Translations under genes and position numbers: made by a program
Notes under the pieces: generated by a model
The model's input: the letters and a program-made list of their open reading frames with translations, nothing else
Databases searched by the model: none
Told to the model about the DNA's origin: nothing
Shown: positions 24,249-33,035 of the stretch, one piece after another
How the letters are laid out: the number at the start of each line of letters is the position of its first letter
How positions within the stretch are numbered: position 1 is the stretch's first letter
DNA from: Bacteroidales bacterium UBA3824
Lineage (GTDB): Bacteria; Bacteroidota; Bacteroidia; Bacteroidales; UBA3824
Reading direction: 5' to 3'
Assembly: GCA_002393195.1 (NCBI GenBank)
Contig: DGIK01000129.1
Coordinates: forward strand, 1 to 47,530
DNA: 47,530 nt

Positions 24249-26057
24249 ATGAAAACAAACAGACTACTCACCGCATCGCTCGCCGCGCTCTTGCTCTCCG
24301 GCGCATTGGCATCCTGCGGCGACGATGAAGACAACGGCACCGGCTGGATGCCCGACAATGGCGGCAACACCGGACAGACCACCGACCCCGTCACCGACCC
24401 CGAAACAGGCGAAACCTTAAAGCCAACCCTCGCCGCCACCGTCCCTGCCGGTCCCATCGGCACCGACGGACTTTCCAAGAAAGACGACTACCGCAACCAG
24501 GCCGGCTGGGAAAACCACCTCACATGGAACCTTGCCAACGTACACGACCCGTCCGTGGCATATTACAACGGATACTATTACATGTACGGCACCGACGCAT
24601 CATTCGGCAACGCGCACGCAAGCGCCACCATAGGCAAACACTTCCAAGGCAAACGCTCCAAGGATCTCGTCAACTGGGGATATGTGGGCGGCCCGTTCAA
24701 CGAAGCACCATCGTGGATGCTCGACTCCATCAATAGTTTCCGCGCAAAGATGGGACTCGAAGGCACTTTGACATACAACGACATCAAAGACCAACTCGGC
24801 TACTGGGCGCCCGTGGTAAGGGTTGTCAACGGAAAACTCCGCATGTATTACAGCATCGTGTGCGACAACTGCATCAAGACCGGCGGCAAGACATTCGACG
24901 GCTCGTGGAACATCTGGGCATTCATCGGAATGTGCGAGAGCGACGACCCCGAAAACGACGTCTGGTACGACAAAGGCTTCGTCACCTGCTCATCCTCCGA
25001 CAAGGGCATCGACGGCTGGGCGCGTTCGAGTACCAGCGACTGGAACGCCTACTGCTTCTACAACGCCATCGACCCCACATACATCGAGACATCAAGCGGC
25101 GAACACTGGCTCATCCACGGCTCATGGCACAGCGGTTTTTCTGCCCTGAAAATAGACCCCACGACAGGCAAGCCCGTCAATCCCGTAGGCGACCCATGGG
25201 CCGACAACGCCGACGACCTCCAAAAACGTTTTGGCAAGCGCATCGCCACCCGAGGCATATCGCGCTGGCAAGCCGCCGAAGCACCCGAAATCATTGAAAA
25301 AGACGGCAAATTCTACCTATTCATGGCATGGGACGGTCTCGACGTACCCTACAACACGAGGGTTGTGCGCGCCGAAAACATCGAAGGCCCGTACCTTACC
25401 TCTCGCGGAGCCAACTACACCGACGGAGCAGAGGCTCAAAAAGTATATCCAATCGTAACGCACCCCTACAAATTCAAAGACGGACCAGGCTGGGTGGGCA
25501 TCTCACACTGCTGCGTATTCGAAGGACAAGGCGACCTGTCAGGCAACTGGTTCTACATGTCGCAGGGACGCTTCCCCACCGACTATGACTCATGGGCACC
25601 CAACGCAATAATGCTCGGACACGTAAGAAAGATTGTATGGTGTCCCGCCACCGCCGACGACCTCACCGACCTCTGGCCAATCGCACTACCCGAACGATTT
25701 GCCAACGTAGAGCAGACACCCATCAAAACATCCGAAATCGCCGGCAAATACGAGCTCATCAACATGGGCTACAAATACGCAGTGCAGCAGGTGTCAGACG
25801 AAGACTACCTCGTACTCAACGAAGACGGCACAATGACAGGGCCTTTCAACGGCACATGGGAGTTCGACGAATCAACCAAATACCTCAAATTAACATCCTC
25901 CGACGGCAAATTTGAGGGCTCAAACAACAACCTTGGCTCCGTGATAGTATGCGTGGAGCGGGAGCGCGACTGGGAAAAGAAAGTGGAATCGACACTCGTT
26001 TTCGCCGGTTTCCACAAACTACACACCAACACCTTCTGGGGTAAAAAAGTAGAATAA
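24249..26057 (+). CDS. GH43 family lipoprotein, probable endo-arabinanase
   Basis: A 602-residue lipoprotein (ASC lipobox, Cys23) with a low-complexity Asp/Gly/Thr linker to about residue 75. A GH43 propeller follows. Catalytic pattern: base Asp100 (NVHDPS), modulator Asp275 (NAIDPTY) and acid Glu344 (QAAEAPEI). It also has IHGSWHSGF and YMSQGRF, as in arabinanases. A C-terminal beta domain (ISEIAGKYELINMGY-like) ends the chain. It is longer than the first GH43 because of insertions in the propeller (~120-230), which may set a different cleft. It has its own promoter with three or four half sites and a bidirectional terminator after it. The pair probably gives complementary cuts of one polysaccharide. 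Confidence 0.88.
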   Translation: MKTNRLLTASLAALLLSGALASCGDDEDNGTGWMPDNGGNTGQTTDPVTDPETGETLKPTLAATVPAGPIGTDGLSKKDDYRNQAGWENHLTWNLANVHDPSVAYYNGYYYMYGTDASFGNAHASATIGKHFQGKRSKDLVNWGYVGGPFNEAPSWMLDSINSFRAKMGLEGTLTYNDIKDQLGYWAPVVRVVNGKLRMYYSIVCDNCIKTGGKTFDGSWNIWAFIGMCESDDPENDVWYDKGFVTCSSSDKGIDGWARSSTSDWNAYCFYNAIDPTYIETSSGEHWLIHGSWHSGFSALKIDPTTGKPVNPVGDPWADNADDLQKRFGKRIATRGISRWQAAEAPEIIEKDGKFYLFMAWDGLDVPYNTRVVRAENIEGPYLTSRGANYTDGAEAQKVYPIVTHPYKFKDGPGWVGISHCCVFEGQGDLSGNWFYMSQGRFPTDYDSWAPNAIMLGHVRKIVWCPATADDLTDLWPIALPERFANVEQTPIKTSEIAGKYELINMGYKYAVQQVSDEDYLVLNEDGTMTGPFNGTWEFDESTKYLKLTSSDGKFEGSNNNLGSVIVCVERERDWEKKVESTLVFAGFHKLHTNTFWGKKVE

Positions 26058-26080
26058 TGCAATGAAATAATAAATCAACA

Positions 26081-26116
26081 AAAAACGCCGTTGCAATCCT
26101 GCAACAGCGTTTTTTT
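26081..26116. terminator. Bidirectional terminator
   Basis: AAAACGCCGTTGCA and TGCAACAGCGTTTT pair with one bulge, with A and T runs on the two sides. It serves the GH43 gene and the convergent metallophosphoesterase gene. Confidence 0.8.
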
Positions 26117-27278
26117 ATTTACTTACCTCAACGACCACCATCTCCGGTCGTGCGCTTGTCCTGATTGGCGGACCCCAAGTGCCGTAGCCAGATGTCGTGT
26201 AAAAGTCGGTGTTGAGTTTGCGGAGTTGACCATAATCATTTTCATACATACTTCTCGACAGTACAAACAGCGGCCACAACTGCGCTCCGGCGTGGGTGTG
26301 TCCCGAAAGTTCTATGTCTATAACGCCCGAATTGGCGGCCTCATCGAGATTTTTGGGCTGATGATCGAGGAGGATTGTGTAATCGTTGCTGTTGATATTG
26401 GCTACGACATCTGCGAGCGGCTTGCGACCGCCGCGTTTGCCGCCGGGAGATCCCGCCGAAAAATCCTCGCGCCCTACAATCGTTACACCAAATGGCAGCC
26501 TCGCCGTAGAATCGCGCAAGACAGTAACGCCGTGTTTCTTCATAAAATCGTCTGCGACATTGGCATTGCCAATCCACTCATGATTGCCATTGACAGCAAA
26601 AATTCCGTAGCCAGTCTTGATTTCGCGCAAGATGTTGCCGACATTAGAATTGACGACAGGCTCAGGGTCGCCATCAAAAAAATCTCCCGCAATCACCACA
26701 AAATCAGGATTTTCGTCATTGATGCGGTCTTTCAAAACTTCCATAAAATGGTCGCAATTAATCATGCCCAAATGCACATCCGAAATCAGGACATACTTGA
26801 AATCGCGCGAAATTTCCTTGTCGGTCTTGTAGGCAAGGTGCGTAGTGGTCGGGAATTTGGCGTTGAAATATCCGCAAATCAGCACAACGGCTACAACGAT
26901 GCTGCCCACAAGCGACCACAGATGCCCGCCCGAATCGCCGTAACGGTATCGGAATGTAAGGATTTCTGCCTTTAACGTAAATGCGTTGATGCCGCGCAGG
27001 ATGTCGATTAATACAAAAATCAACACAAAATACAATATCGCCGCCAATACCCACGCGCCCACGTGCAGGAATGGCGTGCTGAGTGCGTAATATCCGCCAC
27101 GTTGCAGCATCATGCCCACCAAATACGAAAAAAACACTATCACATAGACGCATTTTGCCACTAACGACAGCCACGTGCCCGGCTCTGGCAGCAACGGCCT
27201 CAGTCTAAAATAAATATAGACCGACGAGCCGATTATAAGCGTCAAAAACATTATCAAAACCGTAAACATAGATTTCAT
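26115..27278 (-). CDS. Membrane-anchored metallophosphoesterase (YaeI/YkuE-like)
   Basis: A 387-residue protein. Four hydrophobic segments fill roughly the first 145 residues. A calcineurin-like phosphoesterase domain follows with the full metal motif set: SDVHLG, AGDFFDG, VNGNHEW, a His in LLDHQP and SGHTHAGAQ. Related proteins hydrolyse lipid-linked phosphates such as UDP-diacylglucosamine or act on unknown phosphoesters; the substrate here is unknown. It is transcribed divergently from the nucleotidyltransferase gene, and a -7 box TAATTTTG lies at 27340..27347. Confidence 0.88.
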   Translation of the reverse strand: MKSMFTVLIMFLTLIIGSSVYIYFRLRPLLPEPGTWLSLVAKCVYVIVFFSYLVGMMLQRGGYYALSTPFLHVGAWVLAAILYFVLIFVLIDILRGINAFTLKAEILTFRYRYGDSGGHLWSLVGSIVVAVVLICGYFNAKFPTTTHLAYKTDKEISRDFKYVLISDVHLGMINCDHFMEVLKDRINDENPDFVVIAGDFFDGDPEPVVNSNVGNILREIKTGYGIFAVNGNHEWIGNANVADDFMKKHGVTVLRDSTARLPFGVTIVGREDFSAGSPGGKRGGRKPLADVVANINSNDYTILLDHQPKNLDEAANSGVIDIELSGHTHAGAQLWPLFVLSRSMYENDYGQLRKLNTDFYTTSGYGTWGPPIRTSARPEMVVVEVSK

Positions 27279-27339
27279 TTATTATAAACAAAAATTTGCT
27301 TTAATTAACGTTATAAAAAAATTGCGCCCAAAGGCACAA

Positions 27340-27367
27340 CAAAATTAGATTTATTTTTGTAACTTTG
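27340..27367. promoter_or_regulatory. Divergent promoters (TAATTTTG minus; TAACTTTG plus)
   Basis: Minus-strand TAATTTTG at 27340..27347 serves the metallophosphoesterase; plus-strand TAACTTTG at 27360..27367 serves the nucleotidyltransferase. Both are perfect TAnnTTTG matches only 12 bp apart, so the two promoters may compete. Confidence 0.65.
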
Positions 27368-27390
27368 CAAAAATTAATTCTTTAAAAAAT

Positions 27391-28290
27391 ATGAAACCAA
27401 CACTCGTAGTATTAGCCGCCGGAATGGGTAGCCGTTATGGCGGCCTCAAACAAATTGACACGCTCGGTCCCTCGGGACAGGCGATTTTGCAATATTCGTG
27501 TTTTGACGCCGCCCGCGCCGGATTTGGCAAAGTGGTGTTCGTCATCAGGCGCGACATAGAGAAGGATTTCAAGGAAGTAATCATCTCCAAAGTGAGCCGC
27601 TCCATCGCCTGCGAATATTGTTTCCAAGACAAGACCGACCTGCCGGAAGGATTCTCTCTGCCCGCCGACCGCGAAAAGCCGTGGGGCACCGCACACGCAG
27701 TATTTGCCGCAAGAAACAACGTCCACGAGCCGTTTGCGGTAATCAACGCCGACGATTTTTATGGCAAGGAGGCTTACCAGACCATCGCCGAATATTTCAA
27801 CACTCTGCCCGACGGCGCCCAAAACCAATATTGCATGGTGGGCTATCCCGTCGCCAACACGCTCTCAGAATACGGTACTGTGTCGCGCGGCGTATGCAAC
27901 CGTGATGCCGACGGCAACCTGACCACCGTAGTGGAGCGCACCAAAATCATCCGCGAAAACGGCAAGATAGTCTTCATCGAGGACGACCAAAAGACCGAAA
28001 TCGCCGACAACACTCCCGTATCGATGAATTTCTGGGGATTCACGCCAGACTTCTTCGGATATTTGGGCAAATATTTCGCAGACTTCCTCCGCGACAACAT
28101 CTCCAAACCCAAAGCCGAGTTCCTGATTCCGTGGGTTGTTGACCAACTCATCAAGACCAACACCGCCAAGACCAAAGTCTTGACCAGCAATGCAAAATGG
28201 TTTGGCGTTACCTACAAGGAAGACCGCCCGACGGTTGTCAAGAAGTTCCAAGAACTCACCGACGCCGGCGAATATCCCGCTGATTTCTAA
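27391..28290 (+). CDS. Sugar-phosphate nucleotidyltransferase
   Basis: A 299-residue cytoplasmic enzyme of the GT-A nucleotidyltransferase fold that forms NDP-sugars from a sugar 1-phosphate and an NTP. The nucleotide-binding signature LVVLAAGMGSRYGGLKQ is at residues 4-20, and the metal-binding NADDFYG lies near 116-122. The C-terminal part is short, without the left-handed helix of the bifunctional GlmU type. The protein is typical of a Bacteroidota family whose precise substrate I do not know. A -7 box lies 24 bp upstream and a GC-rich hairpin follows 13 bp after the stop. Confidence 0.85.
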   Translation: MKPTLVVLAAGMGSRYGGLKQIDTLGPSGQAILQYSCFDAARAGFGKVVFVIRRDIEKDFKEVIISKVSRSIACEYCFQDKTDLPEGFSLPADREKPWGTAHAVFAARNNVHEPFAVINADDFYGKEAYQTIAEYFNTLPDGAQNQYCMVGYPVANTLSEYGTVSRGVCNRDADGNLTTVVERTKIIRENGKIVFIEDDQKTEIADNTPVSMNFWGFTPDFFGYLGKYFADFLRDNISKPKAEFLIPWVVDQLIKTNTAKTKVLTSNAKWFGVTYKEDRPTVVKKFQELTDAGEYPADF

Positions 28291-28303
28291 CGTGAATTGG
28301 AGT

Positions 28304-28388
28304 GCGGGCGGCTCGCCCGCTAAAATATTAGAACGTCAATTACCGTCAATTTTTTTCCATATAAAAGAAAAATTGGCGGTAATTTTTG
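28304..28388 (+). terminator. GC-rich hairpin and A/T-rich terminator before module copy 2
   Basis: GCGGGCG/CGCCCGC with a three-base loop at 28304..28320 has no T run. ATTACCGTCAATTTTT (28339) with AAAAATTGGCGGTAAT (28367) then forms a terminator-like stem followed by T residues. The ATTACCG arm resembles the terminator in front of module copy 1 (3096..3142). Confidence 0.65.
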
Positions 28389-28439
28389 TTTAATAAAAAA
28401 ACAATTTGCATCTTTGCATCAACAATCAATCCTCCACCT

Positions 28440-29951
28440 ATGGCTATATCACAGAAAATAAAAAAACACGTAACCCTCGCGCTTCAAGACCGCGTACTCA
28501 CGGACAAAGAGCGGCAGGTGATTGTCGCAATGGCGATGCAGGAGGGCGCAACTTTTCAGGAAATCGACCACTACATCAACGAAGCCGAGAGCGAAAGGTT
28601 CAAGAGTTATCATAAGGAACAACTCACCAACTGCCCGACGTGTGGTGCACCTGTACCGCTGATTGCCGACGTATGCCCAGCCTGCGGCTGCACCCTCCGC
28701 CGCGAGGAACATCTCAACTCAGAGCCAATTCACGTTTATACTAAAGAGTCGGACATCATCCGCGCAGAAAACGAGCGGACCGCCCTCCAACAGCAAAACC
28801 GCACCCGATGCGAATGTGGCGCACCGTTGCCGCTCGTCAGCAATATATGTTCGTATTGCGGGCGTGTGTTCCATAAAGAGCAGGATTCGGAGCAAAACAT
28901 CCACAACCTTATTGACAACATCAACAAAAGCATCGACACATTAAAAAACAGCCCTTGCCCATCCTTCGGCACAATATTGAAATATAGGCTTGGAATCGTA
29001 TTGTTTTATTTCGCGGCAGCATTTATCATATTGTCATTTGTGCTAAGCCAAGGCTCATATTGCTATGTTTCCGTAGTATGCCTGTTGTTTGCATTGCTGT
29101 TGATTATGTACACCAACACAGAAAAAGATACAACCACAAAAAATGACGACCCTAAGTTTGAATACAAATTTCAGAAAGCCATATATGATGCAATGGGCGC
29201 TGTGCTCCTGGTTAACGAGAAAAAATCACCCTTGCAAGAAGCCGACGAAGTGTTTTACGAGGCGTTGTACTCATACGAGAAGTATCAGCGGCAAATAGAG
29301 ACATTGTATGGTGAAAGTCAAGAGGCGAGGCAGGTGCTTGCGGGGTTTGCCGCCGAAATTGACAGTTACAAAAAACAACGCTCCAAACACCGCAACCTAA
29401 TGGCAGTGCCGATGATTATATTGATGACAATTCCAGTGTTCATCTATTTCTTTACCCCCACCGCTGCCCAAAGGTATCAAGCGACAATAACCACGGCACC
29501 CACGGTAAGCGAAATGATTGGATTCTCCAAAAAAATCAGCCCGATGCCCAACCACTTCGTTAACGACGATTATGCAGATTTTATGAACGTGAAGGGCGAC
29601 GCATCGCTGATGTTTGATGTATTATACCCCAAAACCGACGAAATCGATCAAAACAGAGCGAAGTACCAAATCAGGATAGAGCCAGTAACCCTCGTCTCCA
29701 CCGGCAAAAAACTCGAAAATGCCGACACTTGTGTACTTGGAATCTTACTTTGGGACAAGGAGCAAAACATTGTAGGCGAGGATTTTATGCCTCTCATAAT
29801 ACGGAGTGTGCACAAAGAGGACAATGTGCAGACAATGCTCGGCAAGGGGAGCGGCAGTTTTGACGCGATGTTCATATCCCCAAAGGCCACCACCTCCGTC
29901 AAAAGGCTAAAAGAGATAGCTGACAGCGCATATTATTTTACAGTATTCTAA
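28440..29951 (+). CDS. Zinc-ribbon membrane protein with extracytoplasmic domain (module copy 2)
   Basis: About 504 residues from the ATG at 28440. The upstream in-frame ATG (28386) lies before a -7-like box CATCTTTG at 28409..28416, so it would not be transcribed. There is one helical unit (RVLTDKERQVI) with a ribbon of Cys 65/68/79/82, and a second ribbon with Cys 124/126/137/140. This second ribbon has C-x-C where copy 1 has C-x-x-C. Two membrane helices follow (~180-225), then a coiled-coil-like segment (~275-325), another membrane helix (~330-350) and a C-terminal domain of about 150 residues, probably outside the membrane, that copy 1 lacks. The small partner gene follows after 13 bp. 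Function unknown. Confidence 0.85.
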   Translation: MAISQKIKKHVTLALQDRVLTDKERQVIVAMAMQEGATFQEIDHYINEAESERFKSYHKEQLTNCPTCGAPVPLIADVCPACGCTLRREEHLNSEPIHVYTKESDIIRAENERTALQQQNRTRCECGAPLPLVSNICSYCGRVFHKEQDSEQNIHNLIDNINKSIDTLKNSPCPSFGTILKYRLGIVLFYFAAAFIILSFVLSQGSYCYVSVVCLLFALLLIMYTNTEKDTTTKNDDPKFEYKFQKAIYDAMGAVLLVNEKKSPLQEADEVFYEALYSYEKYQRQIETLYGESQEARQVLAGFAAEIDSYKKQRSKHRNLMAVPMIILMTIPVFIYFFTPTAAQRYQATITTAPTVSEMIGFSKKISPMPNHFVNDDYADFMNVKGDASLMFDVLYPKTDEIDQNRAKYQIRIEPVTLVSTGKKLENADTCVLGILLWDKEQNIVGEDFMPLIIRSVHKEDNVQTMLGKGSGSFDAMFISPKATTSVKRLKEIADSAYYFTVF

Positions 29952-29964
29952 CAATCAGAACGTT

Positions 29965-30909
29965 ATGACAACAACTAAGACAACATTTCAAAAAGATATG
30001 GCCGAATTGGAAAGTTTTCTATCGTGTTACAAGGACAGTTACCCCACCAACCTCGGCTCTATGGTAAGGGTCAATCTGCCGGTGTTTATGATAGTGCTTG
30101 GCGTGATGATGTTTGTTGGCGCATTTGTTGATAGCGACAACGATTTTGGGCGTGGAGCGTGCGTCGTTTCACCTGCAATGGTGATTGTGGGAGTGTTTCT
30201 GCGTTGGAGAAAGATGACCACTTTTGAAGATATTGATATGGATACATCCACTATGAAACAGAAAATTGCCGCCGCTGAAAGCAATTACGCACAATATCCC
30301 GATGTCTGCAACTATCTAAAACAATTCAACGGCGCATTTTCGGCAGAAAAACAACGCAAAAACAAGATTCGGTGGATTTTTCGTATTATGTTTTTTGGAT
30401 TTTTTATATTGTATGCCGTCAAGATTGTGGCAACTTTCATCACTGAGCCGCTTTATAGTACATACGATGGTATGCAAAACGAGGGCAATTACAGCACGAT
30501 TCTTGAAGGAAAAAACAGTTTTCCATTTCTCAACATAACGCCCTTCAAGTCAGCAATTTCCGACTCCGCAAAAGTGGAGACGGACACACTTCACGTTTTT
30601 ATTGGTCAGGAAATTGGAGCTGGCAATTACTACCTTATGACAAAATGCCCTGACATTTCGGGCTATGGCAGCGACGATATTTTCCGCCTGAAAATCACCG
30701 ACGAAAACGGTCGTCCAATCCCACGCTGCCCCACTTTCGTATTCAAAATCAAGGAAAAACAGTGGGAAACAGAACGCACACCTGAGATTAAATCAGCCGC
30801 TTTTCAATACACCTCCAACTTGGACTACAACGCCCTGCAAACCCTCGAAACCCTGCGCTGCCTCCAAGCGAATCGGAAGCATCTGCGGTTTTTGGTGGAG
30901 AAAATTTGA
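29965..30909 (+). CDS. Membrane partner of zinc-ribbon protein, with extra C-terminal domain (module copy 2)
   Basis: A 314-residue protein. The first 155 residues are paralogous to the whole of 1229..1717: YPTNLG, two hydrophobic helices near 36-75, the YAQYPDVCNYLKQF stretch and a third helix near 133-155. A soluble C-terminal domain of about 155 residues follows that copy 1 does not have; by topology it is probably outside the cytoplasm. The partner zinc-ribbon gene also carries an extra C-terminal domain, so both members of the pair gained or lost an outer domain together. This supports physical interaction. Function unknown. Confidence 0.83.
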   Translation: MTTTKTTFQKDMAELESFLSCYKDSYPTNLGSMVRVNLPVFMIVLGVMMFVGAFVDSDNDFGRGACVVSPAMVIVGVFLRWRKMTTFEDIDMDTSTMKQKIAAAESNYAQYPDVCNYLKQFNGAFSAEKQRKNKIRWIFRIMFFGFFILYAVKIVATFITEPLYSTYDGMQNEGNYSTILEGKNSFPFLNITPFKSAISDSAKVETDTLHVFIGQEIGAGNYYLMTKCPDISGYGSDDIFRLKITDENGRPIPRCPTFVFKIKEKQWETERTPEIKSAAFQYTSNLDYNALQTLETLRCLQANRKHLRFLVEKI

Positions 30910-30914
30910 ACGAT

Positions 30915-31970
30915 TCAAAACCCATAACCCACCGTTACCACATTACTCCCCTCGCCCATTGCGCCGCTGAAAAAGAAGGCATAATCAATCCTAAATCCAT
31001 AAAGCCTCAATCCCGCGCCAACAGACGGACGGGCTGAGGTTTTGTGCGATATGGTGAGGGAGTTGTCGTGTTGAAAATCCGAAACGCCGCCGCGCACCAT
31101 CACTATATCTTTGTAAGACAATTCCAATCCTAATGCCGGGTCCACCGACGCAAAATCGGAGTGGACAATATATTGTGTATTGTAACCCAAATACGCCCTC
31201 AACGCCGCCATTGCCGCCGCGCCAAAATCGCCACGCTCCATCTTGTACGCCGCCGACAGCACCAACGACGGCGACCGCTGTTCCAATCGGCTCTCCGGCA
31301 CGGTGTTGCCCGTTGCAAGGTATGCGGAATCAAATTTGGACTCGTTGACGCTCCAAAAATCAAACGTAGTAGTAGCATCCCTCAAAACCGCCGCGCACGC
31401 AAGCCGTCGCCACGAATATCGCGCCGCCAAGTCAATGCCAAAACCGTAGGCGTTGGCAAAATCGCCCTCGTGTCGGTAGATGATTTTCACGTTGCCGCCA
31501 ATGGTGATGGCTGGGATGCGTTTTAGTTGCCGTCCAAAAGAAAAAAACAGCGCGTAGTCCGCCACGGAGAAGTACGAGATGTTGTCATAATTGATTTGGC
31601 CGTCAGAATCAAAAAGATGCAGGGTGTTTTGGATGTCGTCAACTCCCACGCGCACCAAAGTAGCCCCCAGAGTGGTCAATGAATCGGTATTACATGCCGC
31701 CGCCAGCATATTTTGCGTCGCCATGCCGCCCATATAACGATTGTGCAGGAACGAAAAATCCCATTTACCTCCGTCCATCGACATCCCCGCCGGATTGCAA
31801 TGCCCCGATTCTGCGCCCGAGATGAACGCTTCATCGGCATTTCCCAACGACTGCGACGCTGCAAAACCACCAATTTCGAGGAAGTCGTTTGCATTGCCAA
31901 CTATCTGAGCCACTGATGGTTGGATAGCAACAAGGATTACCGTTAGCATCCAAAATAAAAATTTTTTCAT
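30915..31970 (-). CDS. PorV/PorQ-like outer-membrane beta-barrel protein
   Basis: About 351 residues. I start at the second Met (31970) because the signal peptide MKKFLFWMLTVILV begins there. The mature protein shows alternating beta strands, an N-terminal segment with NPAGMSMDGGKWDFSFLHN typical of the PorV/PorQ (UPF0164) family, and a C-terminal strand ending in Phe. PorQ-type proteins take part in type IX secretion in Bacteroidota, although paralogues of unknown role are common. A perfect -7 box TATATTTG lies at 32026..32033 on the minus strand. It converges with the module copy 2 operon with only 5 bp between the stop codons. Confidence 0.8.
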   Translation of the reverse strand: MKKFLFWMLTVILVAIQPSVAQIVGNANDFLEIGGFAASQSLGNADEAFISGAESGHCNPAGMSMDGGKWDFSFLHNRYMGGMATQNMLAAACNTDSLTTLGATLVRVGVDDIQNTLHLFDSDGQINYDNISYFSVADYALFFSFGRQLKRIPAITIGGNVKIIYRHEGDFANAYGFGIDLAARYSWRRLACAAVLRDATTTFDFWSVNESKFDSAYLATGNTVPESRLEQRSPSLVLSAAYKMERGDFGAAAMAALRAYLGYNTQYIVHSDFASVDPALGLELSYKDIVMVRGGVSDFQHDNSLTISHKTSARPSVGAGLRLYGFRIDYAFFFSGAMGEGSNVVTVGYGF

Positions 31971-32025
31971 AAAAAAAGACAAATAAACTTTTACAAAATT
32001 AAAAAAACACCGAACTTTGCAGCCG

Positions 32026-32033
32026 CAAATATA
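32026..32033 (-). promoter_or_regulatory. Promoter -7 box TATATTTG for the PorV/PorQ-like gene
   Basis: Perfect TAnnTTTG match on the minus strand, about 55 bp upstream of the chosen start. Confidence 0.6.
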
Positions 32034-32096
32034 CGAATTATTAACGATGCGAAAATTATCTTGAAAAAAGATTCCGCAAAAAATGTCAAATGGTCT

Positions 32097-32104
32097 TATA
32101 TTTG
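32097..32104 (+). promoter_or_regulatory. Promoter -7 box TATATTTG for pssA
   Basis: Perfect match 38 bp upstream of the ATG at 32142. It rules out the in-frame start at 32061, which lies before the promoter. Confidence 0.7.
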
Positions 32105-32141
32105 CAAATGTGAAGAGAAAACAAGTATATATTACATAAAA

Positions 32142-32975
32142 ATGTCGGGATTTAAAAGAAAACTAAGATTCGTACCAAGCCTGTTGACCTGTTCCAGCGC
32201 GTTTTGCGGAATGTTGGCAACGTTTTTGGCTATGGAAGGCGAGAAGAGCCTTGTGTGGGCGGCGTATTTGATATTGCTTGCTGCGGTGTTCGATTTCAGC
32301 GACGGATTTGCGGCGCGGCTGTTGGACGCTTGCTCCGAACTCGGTAAGCAACTCGATTCGCTCGCCGACGCCATCAGTTTTGGCGTCGCACCATCGGCGA
32401 TACTGTTCCAATTCTTGAAACAGTCGATGCGGCTCCGTGGAGGCATCTTCACCTTCGCGCCGTGGGAGATTGCGGTGTTGCTGTGCAGCATCTTGGTGGC
32501 GGTGTTTGCGATACTGAGGCTCGCAAAATTCAACATCGACCCCGAACAGGCTCACAGTTTCAAGGGGTTGGCGTCGCCCGCCTGCGCAATGTTTATGGCG
32601 TCGATACCGTTGATAGATGCCACAGTGCCAGAGGATTTGCTCATCACCTCGATTTTGGACTCTATCAGCACCGAAATGGAGTTTAAGTGGGAGATGATTC
32701 TCATCGGCCTCCAAGTGTTCGTGCTTGGCAAATGGTACTTCTTGCTGCCAATGGCGATGTTTGTGGCGGTGATGATGGTAACAAACCTGCCAATGTTTTC
32801 GCTCAAACTCAAATCGCTGAAATACAAGGAGCATACACTCGTGTTCAACTTCTTGATATTCACAGTGTTGATGCTCATATTGCTGAAATGGCTTGCAGTG
32901 CCAATCTTGATTTTTGCATACATCATCGTATCGTTCATCAAGTGGCTCGGCAACAGAAACAAAGTAGAAAAATAG
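32142..32975 (+). CDS. pssA: CDP-diacylglycerol-serine O-phosphatidyltransferase
   Basis: A 277-residue inner-membrane enzyme that makes phosphatidylserine from CDP-diacylglycerol and serine, the step toward phosphatidylethanolamine. The CDP-alcohol phosphotransferase motif DG(x2)AR(x8)G(x3)D(x3)D is complete: Asp54, Gly55, Arg59, Gly68, Asp72 and Asp76. Eight or so hydrophobic helices follow. The start at 32142 is set by the promoter box 38 bp upstream. A terminator hairpin AGGGCAT/ATGCCCT lies 25 bp after the stop. The neighbouring plsC-type gene fits a phospholipid context. Confidence 0.92.
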   Translation: MSGFKRKLRFVPSLLTCSSAFCGMLATFLAMEGEKSLVWAAYLILLAAVFDFSDGFAARLLDACSELGKQLDSLADAISFGVAPSAILFQFLKQSMRLRGGIFTFAPWEIAVLLCSILVAVFAILRLAKFNIDPEQAHSFKGLASPACAMFMASIPLIDATVPEDLLITSILDSISTEMEFKWEMILIGLQVFVLGKWYFLLPMAMFVAVMMVTNLPMFSLKLKSLKYKEHTLVFNFLIFTVLMLILLKWLAVPILIFAYIIVSFIKWLGNRNKVEK

Positions 32976-32997
32976 TAGTTTTTAAGAATAGAGAAAG

Positions 32998-33034
32998 GAG
33001 AGGGCATTTCTGCGCAAGCGGGGATGCCCTTTTC
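32998..33034 (+). terminator. Terminator of pssA
   Basis: AGGGCAT at 33001 and ATGCCCT at 33024 followed by TTTT. Confidence 0.75.
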
Positions 33035-33035
33035 A

